Assembly (NCBI GenBank): GCA_019090895.1
Contig: JAHRVB010000199.1
Location: 1-64,000, forward strand
DNA from: Kangiellaceae bacterium
GTDB taxonomy: Bacteria; Pseudomonadota; Gammaproteobacteria; Enterobacterales; Kangiellaceae
DNA: 64,000 nucleotides
Direction: 5' to 3'
The position numbers and the translations under genes are program-made. The notes under the pieces were generated by a model. The model made no database searches. It was not told the origin of the DNA and saw only the letters and a list, made by a program, of their open reading frames with translations. Numbering within the stretch: position 1 is the stretch's first letter; each line of letters opens with the position of its first letter. Positions 56,717 through 64,000 of the stretch are shown in pieces.

Positions 56717-57553
56717 CTAAGCGAGAGCTTGCTTAGCTTCTTCTACTTCTTCAGCGAGTTCGTCCACTTCGTGAACATCAACTTCACCCGCTAAGCCCAA
56801 TTTTGAAAATGCTGGCACTGTCGCTATGTTAAGGTTAGGGTAAGGGGTGTTCTCAGGGGTGTAGCTTTGAATTTTTGCAACTGTAACAACATCTACGTAG
56901 TCGGCTTTAGGTCCAGAATCTCTTTCAAAATCAGTGCAGCCGAGAGGAACATCTATAAGTTCAATAGGAAATTCCCAAGCTTTCATGATTGCTCTACCAA
57001 CCTTGCCATGTAACCTTTGGATAATTTTATCAAGAACCGCTTCTTTTTCGAGAATTTGAGGATTGTCCTCAGCTAACGTAAGGATAGGAAGAATACCGAT
57101 TTCATGCACAAGTCCAGCAAGTGTCGCTTGGTCTGGTTTTAATTTGGTGAAGTGACTCGCTAAAACATGGCTGATTGAAGCGACTTCTAGAGAGTGTTCC
57201 CATGAACGGCGGAGCCTCTTATCGACTGAATCGTGCGTGGCTTGAAACATCTGTTCCATTGCCAGGCCTGTCGCCAAGTTTCTGACGAAATTGATTCCCA
57301 TTCGAGTAATTGCAAGTTGTAAGTTATCGACGCTAACTGCACCACGTAACAATGGGCTATTGGCGACCTTAATAATTCTGGCAGCTAGAGCAGCATCTTG
57401 GCCAATCACATTTGATAAAGTACTGGAGTTAACATCGGGATCGCTGACAGCATCTCGTATTTTGAGTGCGACTTCCGGAAGAGTCGGAAGGGTTAATCTG
57501 TCATTCTTAATTGCGTCGACTAATTCGTTTAGGAAATCTTGCTCTAGGCTCAT
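56717..57553 (-). CDS. HDOD-domain signalling protein
   Basis: A 278-residue protein with an HDOD domain (about 15-215): LPTLPEVALKIRDAVSDPDVNSSTLSNVIGQDAALAARIIKVANSP is the typical N-terminal portion, and AGLVHEIGILPIL replaces the catalytic HD of true HD phosphohydrolases, as is usual. HDOD proteins act as scaffolds in motility, stress and c-di-GMP signalling. It sits between a 58-codon small gene and the MshQ-like pair on the same strand. Confidence 0.88.
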   Translation of the reverse strand: MSLEQDFLNELVDAIKNDRLTLPTLPEVALKIRDAVSDPDVNSSTLSNVIGQDAALAARIIKVANSPLLRGAVSVDNLQLAITRMGINFVRNLATGLAMEQMFQATHDSVDKRLRRSWEHSLEVASISHVLASHFTKLKPDQATLAGLVHEIGILPILTLAEDNPQILEKEAVLDKIIQRLHGKVGRAIMKAWEFPIELIDVPLGCTDFERDSGPKADYVDVVTVAKIQSYTPENTPYPNLNIATVPAFSKLGLAGEVDVHEVDELAEEVEEAKQALA

Positions 57554-57561
57554 ATTTTCTA

Positions 57562-57738
57562 CTAGTTATTTAATAGCTCAGCTTGTTTGTGTACGCTTAG
57601 CAATGGTTTATTTATATTAAAGCTAAGTATAGGTGGGTTTTCTTCTGGTAGAGTGATTATTTTCACATAACCGGAATGCTGAAGGCTCAATTGATAATTG
57701 TCGGTGGATAAAATACGGTTGATTGATTCTTGATTCAT
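57562..57738 (-). CDS. Small 58-residue protein upstream of the HDOD gene
   Basis: ATG 57738 to TAG 57562, ending 8 bp before the HDOD start on the same strand. The product starts MNQESINRILSTDNYQLSL, has KIITLPEENPPILSFNIN in the middle and ends KQAELLNN; it is soluble, with a balanced residue composition that looks coding. The ribosome site is weak (GAG close to the ATG). I recognise no family. Close spacing suggests one transcript with the HDOD gene. Confidence 0.5.
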   Translation of the reverse strand: MNQESINRILSTDNYQLSLQHSGYVKIITLPEENPPILSFNINKPLLSVHKQAELLNN

Positions 57739-57783
57739 TCACTCGGATAGGTTTTGGGGCCCTATATTTATTTTAACTAGATG

Positions 57784-57813
57784 TTGACTTAATGAAACTT
57801 AATCGATTAAGAT
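57784..57813 (+). promoter_or_regulatory. Promoter of the sucrose-type locus with LacI-type operator
   Basis: TTGACT (57784-57789), 18 bp spacer and TAAGAT (57808-57813) form a sigma-70-like promoter. A perfect 14-bp palindrome CTTAATCGATTAAG (57798-57811) fills the spacer and covers most of the -10 element, ideally placed for repression. The same 14-mer recurs before the TonB-dependent receptor gene. Even-length palindromes with a central CG are usual for LacI-family operators, and a LacI-type gene lies in this locus. Confidence 0.78.
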
Positions 57814-57854
57814 TCCGATTGAAGAAATGTAATATTTTGGAGAACAATAAGTAG

Positions 57855-59060
57855 ATGAATCAGAACACGACAGATTTTAACACCGTAAGGTGGTTGACCT
57901 ACATGATGTTCTTAATGTTCGCAATGACGACCGATGCGGTCGGAGTAATTATCCCCGAAATCATTAAGGAATTTAAGTTAACTCACACCCAGGCTGGAGC
58001 GTTTCATTATGTGACTATGCTGGCGATTGCTCTGAGTGGAATTCTACTTGGATATCTCGCAGACAAAATCGGCCGAAAACCAACCATCATTTTGGGATTG
58101 ATAATTTATGCCGTCAGTTGTTTCTTATTCGCCATTGGCGATAGCTATTTATTTTTTGTAGCTTTACTTTTTTCCTCTGGTTTGGCGATAGGCATATTCA
58201 AAACAGCCGGGCTAGCATTAGTTGGCGATATTACTAAAAATCCCCACGAACACACTAAAAGCATGAACATGGTCGAAGGATTCTTCGGAGTTGGAGCAAT
58301 TATTGGACCGTGGATTGTGAGCAGCTTGCTGGCGAACGGTTACTCTTGGAAGTATCTCTATTTGTTTGCTGGGCTGGTTTGTATTTTACTTTCGTTAGCT
58401 ACCTGGTCCGCGAAAACCTCTGAGTCCATTTCTAATAAAGGGAGCAAAGTGAGCGTTAAGCGAACGTTCGCTATGATGAAGAATCCCTTTGCTTTAGGTT
58501 TTTCTCTATGCATTGCATTATATGTCGGAGCTGAAGCTGCGATATACGTTTGGATGCCAACACTACTAGCCGACTATGATGGCGATTTAGCTGAACTTGC
58601 AGTCTATGCGTTAACAGTCTTTTTTGTTTTGAGAGCCGGTGGTCGTTTTCTAGCCATTTGGGTTTTATCAAAAATCAGTTGGAGCGCAGCAATGTCTTTT
58701 TTAAGTGGTGGTATTTTTTTCTGTTACCTGGTATCGATGATTTTCGGATTGGATTTTGCCGTTATTTTGTTGCCAGTTTCAGGTCTGTTTATGGCAATGA
58801 TATATCCAACTCTAAATTCTAAAGGAATTAGTTGTTTTGCTAAGAGTGAACATTCTAGTGTGGCTGGATTAATTTTGTTTTTCACCGCTGTAGCTGCAAC
58901 GTTAGGTCCCCTATCAATGGCTGCATTCAGTGACTACATGGGGGGTGATGCCAAATATGGATTCTATTTGGCTACTGTTTTCGCGGGACTGTTATTTATT
59001 GCAATGCTATATAACTCTATTCGAAAGCCAGCGGAACAACAGTTAAAGCTTTACTCATAA
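57855..59060 (+). CDS. MFS transporter, probable sucrose permease (SuxC-like)
   Basis: A 401-residue major facilitator with twelve membrane segments. The MFS signature GYLADKIGRKPTII lies in the loop between helices 2 and 3 (about 65-78), and an acidic DxxxV...GVIIPEI motif occurs in helix 1. Clustering with amylosucrase, a LacI regulator and a TonB-dependent receptor mirrors the sux locus of Xanthomonas, where the MFS protein carries sucrose across the inner membrane. Substrate assignment rests on that context. Confidence 0.78.
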   Translation: MNQNTTDFNTVRWLTYMMFLMFAMTTDAVGVIIPEIIKEFKLTHTQAGAFHYVTMLAIALSGILLGYLADKIGRKPTIILGLIIYAVSCFLFAIGDSYLFFVALLFSSGLAIGIFKTAGLALVGDITKNPHEHTKSMNMVEGFFGVGAIIGPWIVSSLLANGYSWKYLYLFAGLVCILLSLATWSAKTSESISNKGSKVSVKRTFAMMKNPFALGFSLCIALYVGAEAAIYVWMPTLLADYDGDLAELAVYALTVFFVLRAGGRFLAIWVLSKISWSAAMSFLSGGIFFCYLVSMIFGLDFAVILLPVSGLFMAMIYPTLNSKGISCFAKSEHSSVAGLILFFTAVAATLGPLSMAAFSDYMGGDAKYGFYLATVFAGLLFIAMLYNSIRKPAEQQLKLYS

Positions 59061-59103
59061 CTAAATCTGTCATCACCATTTAATATATATTTTGGAACTA
59101 GTA

Positions 59104-61065
59104 ATGCCAAGCCGTAGTGAAATTGAAAGAACATTGAATTTGTTTTTTGAACAGCAGGAATCCGAGAGACCAACGGATAGGAATTTTGCAATATTATCGG
59201 ATAGGATTCAGTCTACAAACGACCGATTAAAGGAGTTGTTAAGCGAAGTTTATTCTGAGAATGTAACTAGAGCATTGCAGCAGAAATTACTAAATGTTTT
59301 GGCTACAGGATATTTAGAACGTGACGAGAAATTGCACGATTCCGATTTGTTTCAAACGAACGAGCCGGAACAATGGTATCTAAATAGTAATCAAGTTGGT
59401 ATGGCATGCTACGTTGATAGGTTTGCGAAAGATATCAAGGGTCTGCAAAAAAAAATTCCGTATTTTAAAGAGTTAGGAGTCACCTTTCTGCATTTGCTTC
59501 CGTTGTATCAATCACCAGATGGTGAAAATGACGGTGGGTATGCCGTATCAAATTATCGTGCTGTTAATCCTGAACTTGGAGACATGGAGCAACTAAGGTT
59601 TTTTATCGCTGACTGCCAAAAGGAAGGTATAAGAGTCGTTTTGGACTTTATCTTTAATCATACTTCGGATCAGCACCTATGGGCCGAAAAAGCGAAATTG
59701 GGAGAGAAAAAGTATGAAGACTTTTACTTCTTATATCCAGACCGAAGTATTCCCGACAGGTATGACCCACAACTACGGGAAATTTTTCCACATGTACGCC
59801 GCGGTAGTTTCAGTTACCGAAAAGATTTAGCCCGTTGGGTTTGGACAACGTTTAATAACTACCAGTGGGATTTAAATTACAGTAATCCAGATGTGCTGAT
59901 CGCAGTAGTCGAGGAAATGTTGTTCTTAGCAAACACCGGTTGTTCAGTTTTAAGGCTTGACGCTTTATCTTTTATTTGGAAGGATGAGAATACTAATTGC
60001 GAAAGCCGGCCTAACGCCTATAAGCTAATCGAAGTCCTTAACATTTGTCTTAGAATTGCTGCACCATCCGTTGTTTTTAAATCGGAAGCTATTGTCCATC
60101 CCGATGAAGTGGCGAAGTACATCAGTCCCGAACAGTGCAAATTGTCATACAACCCACTCTTGATGGGGTTAATGTGGAGTAGTTTGGCAAGTCAAAATAC
60201 CGATCTTATAACTCACTCTCTGCAGCATCGATTTAATATCGATGAGCAATGCGCGTGGGTAAATTATATTCGTTGTCATGATGACATTGGCTGGTTTTTC
60301 GACCAATCCGATGCAGAATCTGTCGACCTAGATTTAACTAATCATCTTAAGAAATTGCACCGTTTTTATACTAGCTCATCGAGCAAGAGTTTTGCTTCCG
60401 GAGTCTCTTTTCAGAGCGATCCAAGCTTAGAACATCAAGGATTGTGCGGTTCTCTAGCTTCTCTATGTGGTTTAGAAAATGCAGTTATAGAGGATGATGA
60501 GTCTGCTATCTCAATGGCTGTACAGAGGATACTACTTTTACACAGTATTATATTAAGTATTCGCGGATTGCCACTATTATATGCGGGTGATGAATTAGGC
60601 ATGCTTAATGATTATCAATATCTAGAAGAGCCGACTAAAGAAAAAGATGCTCGTTGGGTTAATCGACCAATAATCAACCAACAAGCGTTCGCACTCGCTA
60701 GGCAGGTTGGCAGCCCTCAGAACGCCATTTTTGAAGGGTTAAAAAAAATGATTGCAATAAGAGCGCAGAAAACTGCTTTTAGCGCACCAATTACAAAGTT
60801 TATTAAAACCGGTAATTCTGGTTTATTTGCGTATGTTAGGTGTTGGGACAGGCACGCCACTTCGCAGACACAAAACTTCGATAAGGGGATGTTAGTCATC
60901 TGCAATTTTAGTGATTTGCCTCAGTCGGTTAGGCTTGATAGTATTCACTCGGCTAACAATATTTTAAAACCCTTTGATTTGATTTCAGAGTCAGCGGTTA
61001 TTCAGAGTACAAACACTGAAATTAACTTAGTTCCATATCAAGTATTGTGGATCGTGGACCGTTAG
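59104..61065 (+). CDS. Amylosucrase (GH13 sucrose glucosyltransferase)
   Basis: Cytosolic GH13 enzyme using sucrose to build alpha-1,4-glucan with release of fructose, or simply hydrolysing it. With ATG 59104 the protein has 653 residues and the catalytic residues fall on the numbers of the Neisseria polysaccharea enzyme: nucleophile Asp286 (RLDALSF), acid/base Glu328 (FKSEAIVH), and His392-Asp393 (CHDDIGW). The helical N-terminal domain (1-90) specific to amylosucrases is present, as is GENDGGYAVSNYR. A TTG at 59092 is in frame but unlikely. No signal peptide. Confidence 0.93.
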   Translation: MPSRSEIERTLNLFFEQQESERPTDRNFAILSDRIQSTNDRLKELLSEVYSENVTRALQQKLLNVLATGYLERDEKLHDSDLFQTNEPEQWYLNSNQVGMACYVDRFAKDIKGLQKKIPYFKELGVTFLHLLPLYQSPDGENDGGYAVSNYRAVNPELGDMEQLRFFIADCQKEGIRVVLDFIFNHTSDQHLWAEKAKLGEKKYEDFYFLYPDRSIPDRYDPQLREIFPHVRRGSFSYRKDLARWVWTTFNNYQWDLNYSNPDVLIAVVEEMLFLANTGCSVLRLDALSFIWKDENTNCESRPNAYKLIEVLNICLRIAAPSVVFKSEAIVHPDEVAKYISPEQCKLSYNPLLMGLMWSSLASQNTDLITHSLQHRFNIDEQCAWVNYIRCHDDIGWFFDQSDAESVDLDLTNHLKKLHRFYTSSSSKSFASGVSFQSDPSLEHQGLCGSLASLCGLENAVIEDDESAISMAVQRILLLHSIILSIRGLPLLYAGDELGMLNDYQYLEEPTKEKDARWVNRPIINQQAFALARQVGSPQNAIFEGLKKMIAIRAQKTAFSAPITKFIKTGNSGLFAYVRCWDRHATSQTQNFDKGMLVICNFSDLPQSVRLDSIHSANNILKPFDLISESAVIQSTNTEINLVPYQVLWIVDR

Positions 61066-61110
61066 CGTGTTAGAAATACTTCTTAAATCTCTTAATAAAG
61101 TTGTCTAAAC

Positions 61111-62157
61111 GTGCCCAAAGAAAAAAAAGTAAAGTTAACACTTAAAAGTGTCGCTGGAATTCTTAATGTATCAAACGCAACAGTTTCGAATGCTTTTAAT
61201 CGGCCTGATCAATTGTCCGAAAAAAAGCGAGAAGAAATACTTAAAGCATGTAAAGAACTGGGGTACGCAGGCCCTAATCAAGCCGCTCGCTCGCTACGTA
61301 AAGGTCGTTCTGGTATCGTCGGTCTTGTTTTGTCCGACTCGCCAAAATATGTAATGAGCGATCCTGTTGCCAATCTATTTCTGCAGGGAGTGACGGAGTT
61401 TTTAGAGCAAAAGTCGGTTAATCTATTATTGATTTCTGGTAATCAGCCTTCGCTGAAATCCGTGGTCGACTTTGTGGACGGCTTTATTTGTTATGGTGCT
61501 CCTCGAAATACACAATTGATAGAAGAGTTAAGTGATGCGGATAAAAGAGTGGTTACTGTCGATTTCAATATAGAAGGACGTTCATCGGTTAATATCGATA
61601 ATGAACAAGCGGCCTATCAAATAGCGAGTTCGGTCATCGATGATGCAGAGCAAACAACCGCTATTTTAGGGTTAAGGTTAATCGATTCAAAATACACTTG
61701 TAGAGTTCATGACAATGAATTAATTGGGGTTCAGCATTCTATTGCGCATAGAAGACTTGATGGATACTTACGACGAATAAATGAAGTAGGTGGTGAGATA
61801 ACGGGTGAACATATTTGGAGTATTCCTGAGAGTAGCCATCTATTCGCTAAAGATGCAGCGCGCGAAGCGCTAAATTCTAAAATTCGGCCAGATGTCTTCT
61901 TGTGTATGAGTGACATTATTGCTTTAGCCGCAATGAAAGAAGTTTTGCAGATGGGGTTGCGAGTGCCTGAGGATATTAAGATTGTTGGCTTTGATGGTAT
62001 CAACGAAGGGGTTCGTTTTCACCCCTCTCTGACTACTGTAGAACAATTTAGCAGTCAAAAAGGACTCAAAGCCGCGGAACTCTTTTTTGAAGATTCTCCG
62101 GAATCTAATATCACTCCTTTTAAGATCGAAATACGGGAAAGTTCTCAAATCCAATAG
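61111..62157 (+). CDS. LacI-family transcriptional regulator (SuxR-like)
   Basis: A 348-residue repressor with an N-terminal helix-turn-helix (TLKSVAGILNVSNATVSNAFNRPDQLS) and hinge (NQAARSLRKGRSGIVGLVL), followed by a periplasmic-binding-protein-like sugar domain (about 70-340; CMSDIIALAAMKEVLQMGLRVPEDIKIVGFDGI). It starts at GTG 61111. Located between amylosucrase and the receptor gene, it probably represses the locus through the palindromes at 57798-57811 and 62287-62300 and is released by a sugar; the inducer is not known. Confidence 0.92.
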   Translation: MPKEKKVKLTLKSVAGILNVSNATVSNAFNRPDQLSEKKREEILKACKELGYAGPNQAARSLRKGRSGIVGLVLSDSPKYVMSDPVANLFLQGVTEFLEQKSVNLLLISGNQPSLKSVVDFVDGFICYGAPRNTQLIEELSDADKRVVTVDFNIEGRSSVNIDNEQAAYQIASSVIDDAEQTTAILGLRLIDSKYTCRVHDNELIGVQHSIAHRRLDGYLRRINEVGGEITGEHIWSIPESSHLFAKDAAREALNSKIRPDVFLCMSDIIALAAMKEVLQMGLRVPEDIKIVGFDGINEGVRFHPSLTTVEQFSSQKGLKAAELFFEDSPESNITPFKIEIRESSQIQ

Positions 62158-62283
62158 TGCACGCGCTTGATAATAATTCCGGTCAATTTTAAATTATGTT
62201 TTTGAATTAATTCCATCGATAAATAAAGCCTAGTATCTAAATAACAAAAAATTTATTGATCTTTAATTGTTGATCAGTTAATT

Positions 62284-62326
62284 TAACTTAATCGATTAAG
62301 TTATTGTTTGGTTAGATAACTATAAT
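62284..62326 (+). promoter_or_regulatory. LacI-type operator and promoter of the TonB-dependent receptor gene
   Basis: A 20-bp perfect palindrome spans 62284-62303 with core CTTAATCGATTAAG at 62287-62300, identical to that at 57798-57811. A consensus TATAAT lies at 62321-62326; a -35 at the usual distance would fall on the right arm of the palindrome (about 62297-62303) and is poor, so the promoter may need the region to be free of repressor. It is about 80 bp before the start codon. Confidence 0.78.
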
Positions 62327-62381
62327 CGTTGTATAAGAACTCAGGAATTTTGGTTTTACGCTATAAATTAGGGGAATGTTC

Positions 62382-64000
62382 ATGAATAATAATATAAGTA
62401 AAAAGTTTTGTATTACGGCCGTTGCACTCGCAGTGACTGGCAGCCTGTATGCCGCTGATAAAGAAGAGAAAGATATAGCTGAAGGGCAAGTCGTGGTTGT
62501 TACAGCCAGTCCCGCCGGCACTACAATGCAAAAAGCCAGTGTATCAGTCAGTTCAATGGATGAGGAGGCTATATTTAAAATCGCTCCGCGCTCTACTGCA
62601 GAAATCTTTAGAGCATTGCCAGGCATACGAGCGGAATCTTCAGGCGGTGGTGGTAATGCCAATATCACGGTTCGAGGAATTCCGCTAGCGACCGGCGGAT
62701 CGAAGTTTATGCAGATTCAAGAAGACGGATTACCTGTACTCGAGTATGGAGACATAAACTTTGGAAACACCGATAATTTTTTGAGATACGATTGGTCTGT
62801 CGGTTCAGTTGAATCGGTACGGGGTGGTTCCGCATCAACATTTGCGAGTAATTCTCCTGGTGGTATTATCAATTTAATTAGTAATACTGGTGAGTCGGGC
62901 GGCGGTGCAATTGGAACAACGTTCGGTCTAGACTATGATGCCTATCGTTTAGATTTCTCATATGGTGGAGAAATTAATTCTGATATGTATTTTCATATTG
63001 CCGGATTTTCTCACGGCGGTGAAGGTACTCGAGAAACGGGTTATAACGGCGAAGATGGTGGTCAAATAAAGTTTAATCTAACGAAAGAACTTGAGAATGG
63101 ATATTTGCGTTTTTTCTATAAACACCTTGATGATAGAACAACGACGTATTTACCGGGTCCTGTGTTAGTTAAAGGTGATGGAGAGTTCGGGGCTGTTCCA
63201 GGATTTGATGCCAGTAGTCAAACGTTGCAGTCAGCATACACCACTAATATTTCTACCTATGATTCCTATGGAAATCCAGTCAACCGAGCAGTGACAGACG
63301 GTATTGAATCGAAGGTTGATTCATTTGGTTTCGAAATTAATGTGGAAGTTGTTCCTCAGCTAACCTTACTAAATAAATTCCGTACGTCTAGTATCTCAGG
63401 CAGTTTTATAGCACCTTTTACTGATACTTTTGGCGCATACGGGCCTCAGTCTGCAGCGTCTATGGCAGGTGCTATTTGTGATTCCGCGCGCGATGGCAAC
63501 GGAAATGTTTTTGATTGCTCTTCGACCAGCGTAACTTTAGCCAACGGTCCAGGTATTGGGGACGACTATTCTGGTCTTGCATTCTTAAATTTAATGTTTG
63601 ATACAACCATTAATGATCTAGGTAACACTATTAACGATTTTAGCCTTCGCAAAGAGTTAGACAACGGAGTTTCTGTTACTGGCGGTTACTATTATTCAAA
63701 CCAGAGCGTTGCGACTAGCTGGAACAGCTGGCAAACCTTTATTCAAACTGTTGATGGAAGTAACTCTCAGTTACTTCATATAGTTGATGCAAATGGAGAC
63801 GCTCTAGTCAATAACGGTCTTTGGGCACCAAGTTTTTTATCATGGGAGTGGGATCTACAATATCAAACGACTGCACCTTATCTTAACGTTGGATTTGAAG
63901 TGGGTGAAGAGTGGTTGTTTGATGTGAGTGTGAGAAGGGATACGGTTCAAGCGAGCGGCGAACTAGTATCGGCTTGTTGTGGTGGTAATTCTGATTTTGA
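62382..64000 (+). CDS. TonB-dependent receptor (SuxB-like), 3' end outside window
   Basis: Outer-membrane active transporter, first 539 residues. A signal peptide (about 1-24, ending SLYA) is followed by a plug domain (about 40-170: VVVTASPAG, DEEAIFKIAPRSTAEIFRALPGIRAES, ITVRGIP, VESVRGGSASTFASNSPGGIINLI) and the first barrel strands. The frame is open to the window edge, so the gene continues. AGGGGAA lies 8 bp before ATG. Context suggests import of sucrose or a related oligosaccharide; no N-terminal signalling (STN) domain is present. Confidence 0.93.
   Translation, partial: MNNNISKKFCITAVALAVTGSLYAADKEEKDIAEGQVVVVTASPAGTTMQKASVSVSSMDEEAIFKIAPRSTAEIFRALPGIRAESSGGGGNANITVRGIPLATGGSKFMQIQEDGLPVLEYGDINFGNTDNFLRYDWSVGSVESVRGGSASTFASNSPGGIINLISNTGESGGGAIGTTFGLDYDAYRLDFSYGGEINSDMYFHIAGFSHGGEGTRETGYNGEDGGQIKFNLTKELENGYLRFFYKHLDDRTTTYLPGPVLVKGDGEFGAVPGFDASSQTLQSAYTTNISTYDSYGNPVNRAVTDGIESKVDSFGFEINVEVVPQLTLLNKFRTSSISGSFIAPFTDTFGAYGPQSAASMAGAICDSARDGNGNVFDCSSTSVTLANGPGIGDDYSGLAFLNLMFDTTINDLGNTINDFSLRKELDNGVSVTGGYYYSNQSVATSWNSWQTFIQTVDGSNSQLLHIVDANGDALVNNGLWAPSFLSWEWDLQYQTTAPYLNVGFEVGEEWLFDVSVRRDTVQASGELVSACCGGNSDF

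Noticed and set aside
62312-62668. A 118-codon minus-strand frame across the start of the TonB-dependent receptor gene
   Set aside because: Antisense to the signal peptide and plug domain of a clear receptor gene.

Overview
The window comes from a gammaproteobacterial chromosome with low-to-moderate GC, probably a marine heterotroph. Three things point there: rnpB followed by a complete dcw cluster, the lpxC-dciA-M23...secA-mutT gene order, and envelope genes (LpxC, TonB-dependent receptor, VolA-type and other lipoproteins). The MurE DNPR motif indicates meso-diaminopimelate peptidoglycan. A Kangiella/Aliikangiella- or Alteromonadales-like host would fit, but I cannot fix the genus.

Layout. 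1-311: 3' part of RNase P RNA. 624-17760: the division and cell-wall cluster mraZ-rsmH-ftsL-ftsI-murE-murF-mraY-murD-ftsW-murG-murC-ddl-ftsQ-ftsA-ftsZ, all on + and mostly overlapping or a few bases apart, headed by five GTG repeats with exact 10-bp spacing (a likely MraZ operator). 17761-18329: a structured non-coding stretch, then lpxC, convergent dciA and an M23 peptidase gene. 20764-38494: about 17.7 kb of accessory genes between the M23 gene and secA, which are neighbours in Pseudomonas. This block holds a four-PAS hybrid histidine kinase flanked by two paralogous receiver proteins; a minus-strand operon for a periplasmic molybdenum hydroxylase (IorA/IorB-like subunits, MocA-like, XdhC-like and SufU-like proteins); a TlpA-like thioredoxin; FabY-type ketosynthase divergent from a GlxA-type AraC regulator; a DsbA-like protein; and a SufS-like cysteine desulfurase. 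38691-45286: secA, mutT, a small lipoprotein gene, prfB with its programmed +1 frameshift, and lysS.

45328-57738: an HD-GYP protein with a long insertion, a VolA-like surface lipase, a penicillin-acylase-family lipoprotein, an orphan MshQ-like giant surface protein (Gly-rich, LamG, DUF6701), an HDOD protein and small uncharacterised genes. 57784-64000: a locus with the gene content of the Xanthomonas sux sucrose system: MFS transporter, amylosucrase (catalytic residues at the same numbers as the Neisseria enzyme), LacI regulator and a TonB-dependent receptor cut by the window end. The transporter and receptor promoters share an identical 14-bp palindrome, most simply read as the operator of the local LacI protein.

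The points most worth following are the sux-like regulon with its paired operators, the MraZ repeat array, the SufU/SufS-type sulfur-transfer genes around the molybdenum hydroxylase, the paralogous receiver proteins with an unassigned C-terminal domain, and two small genes of 44 and 58 codons.
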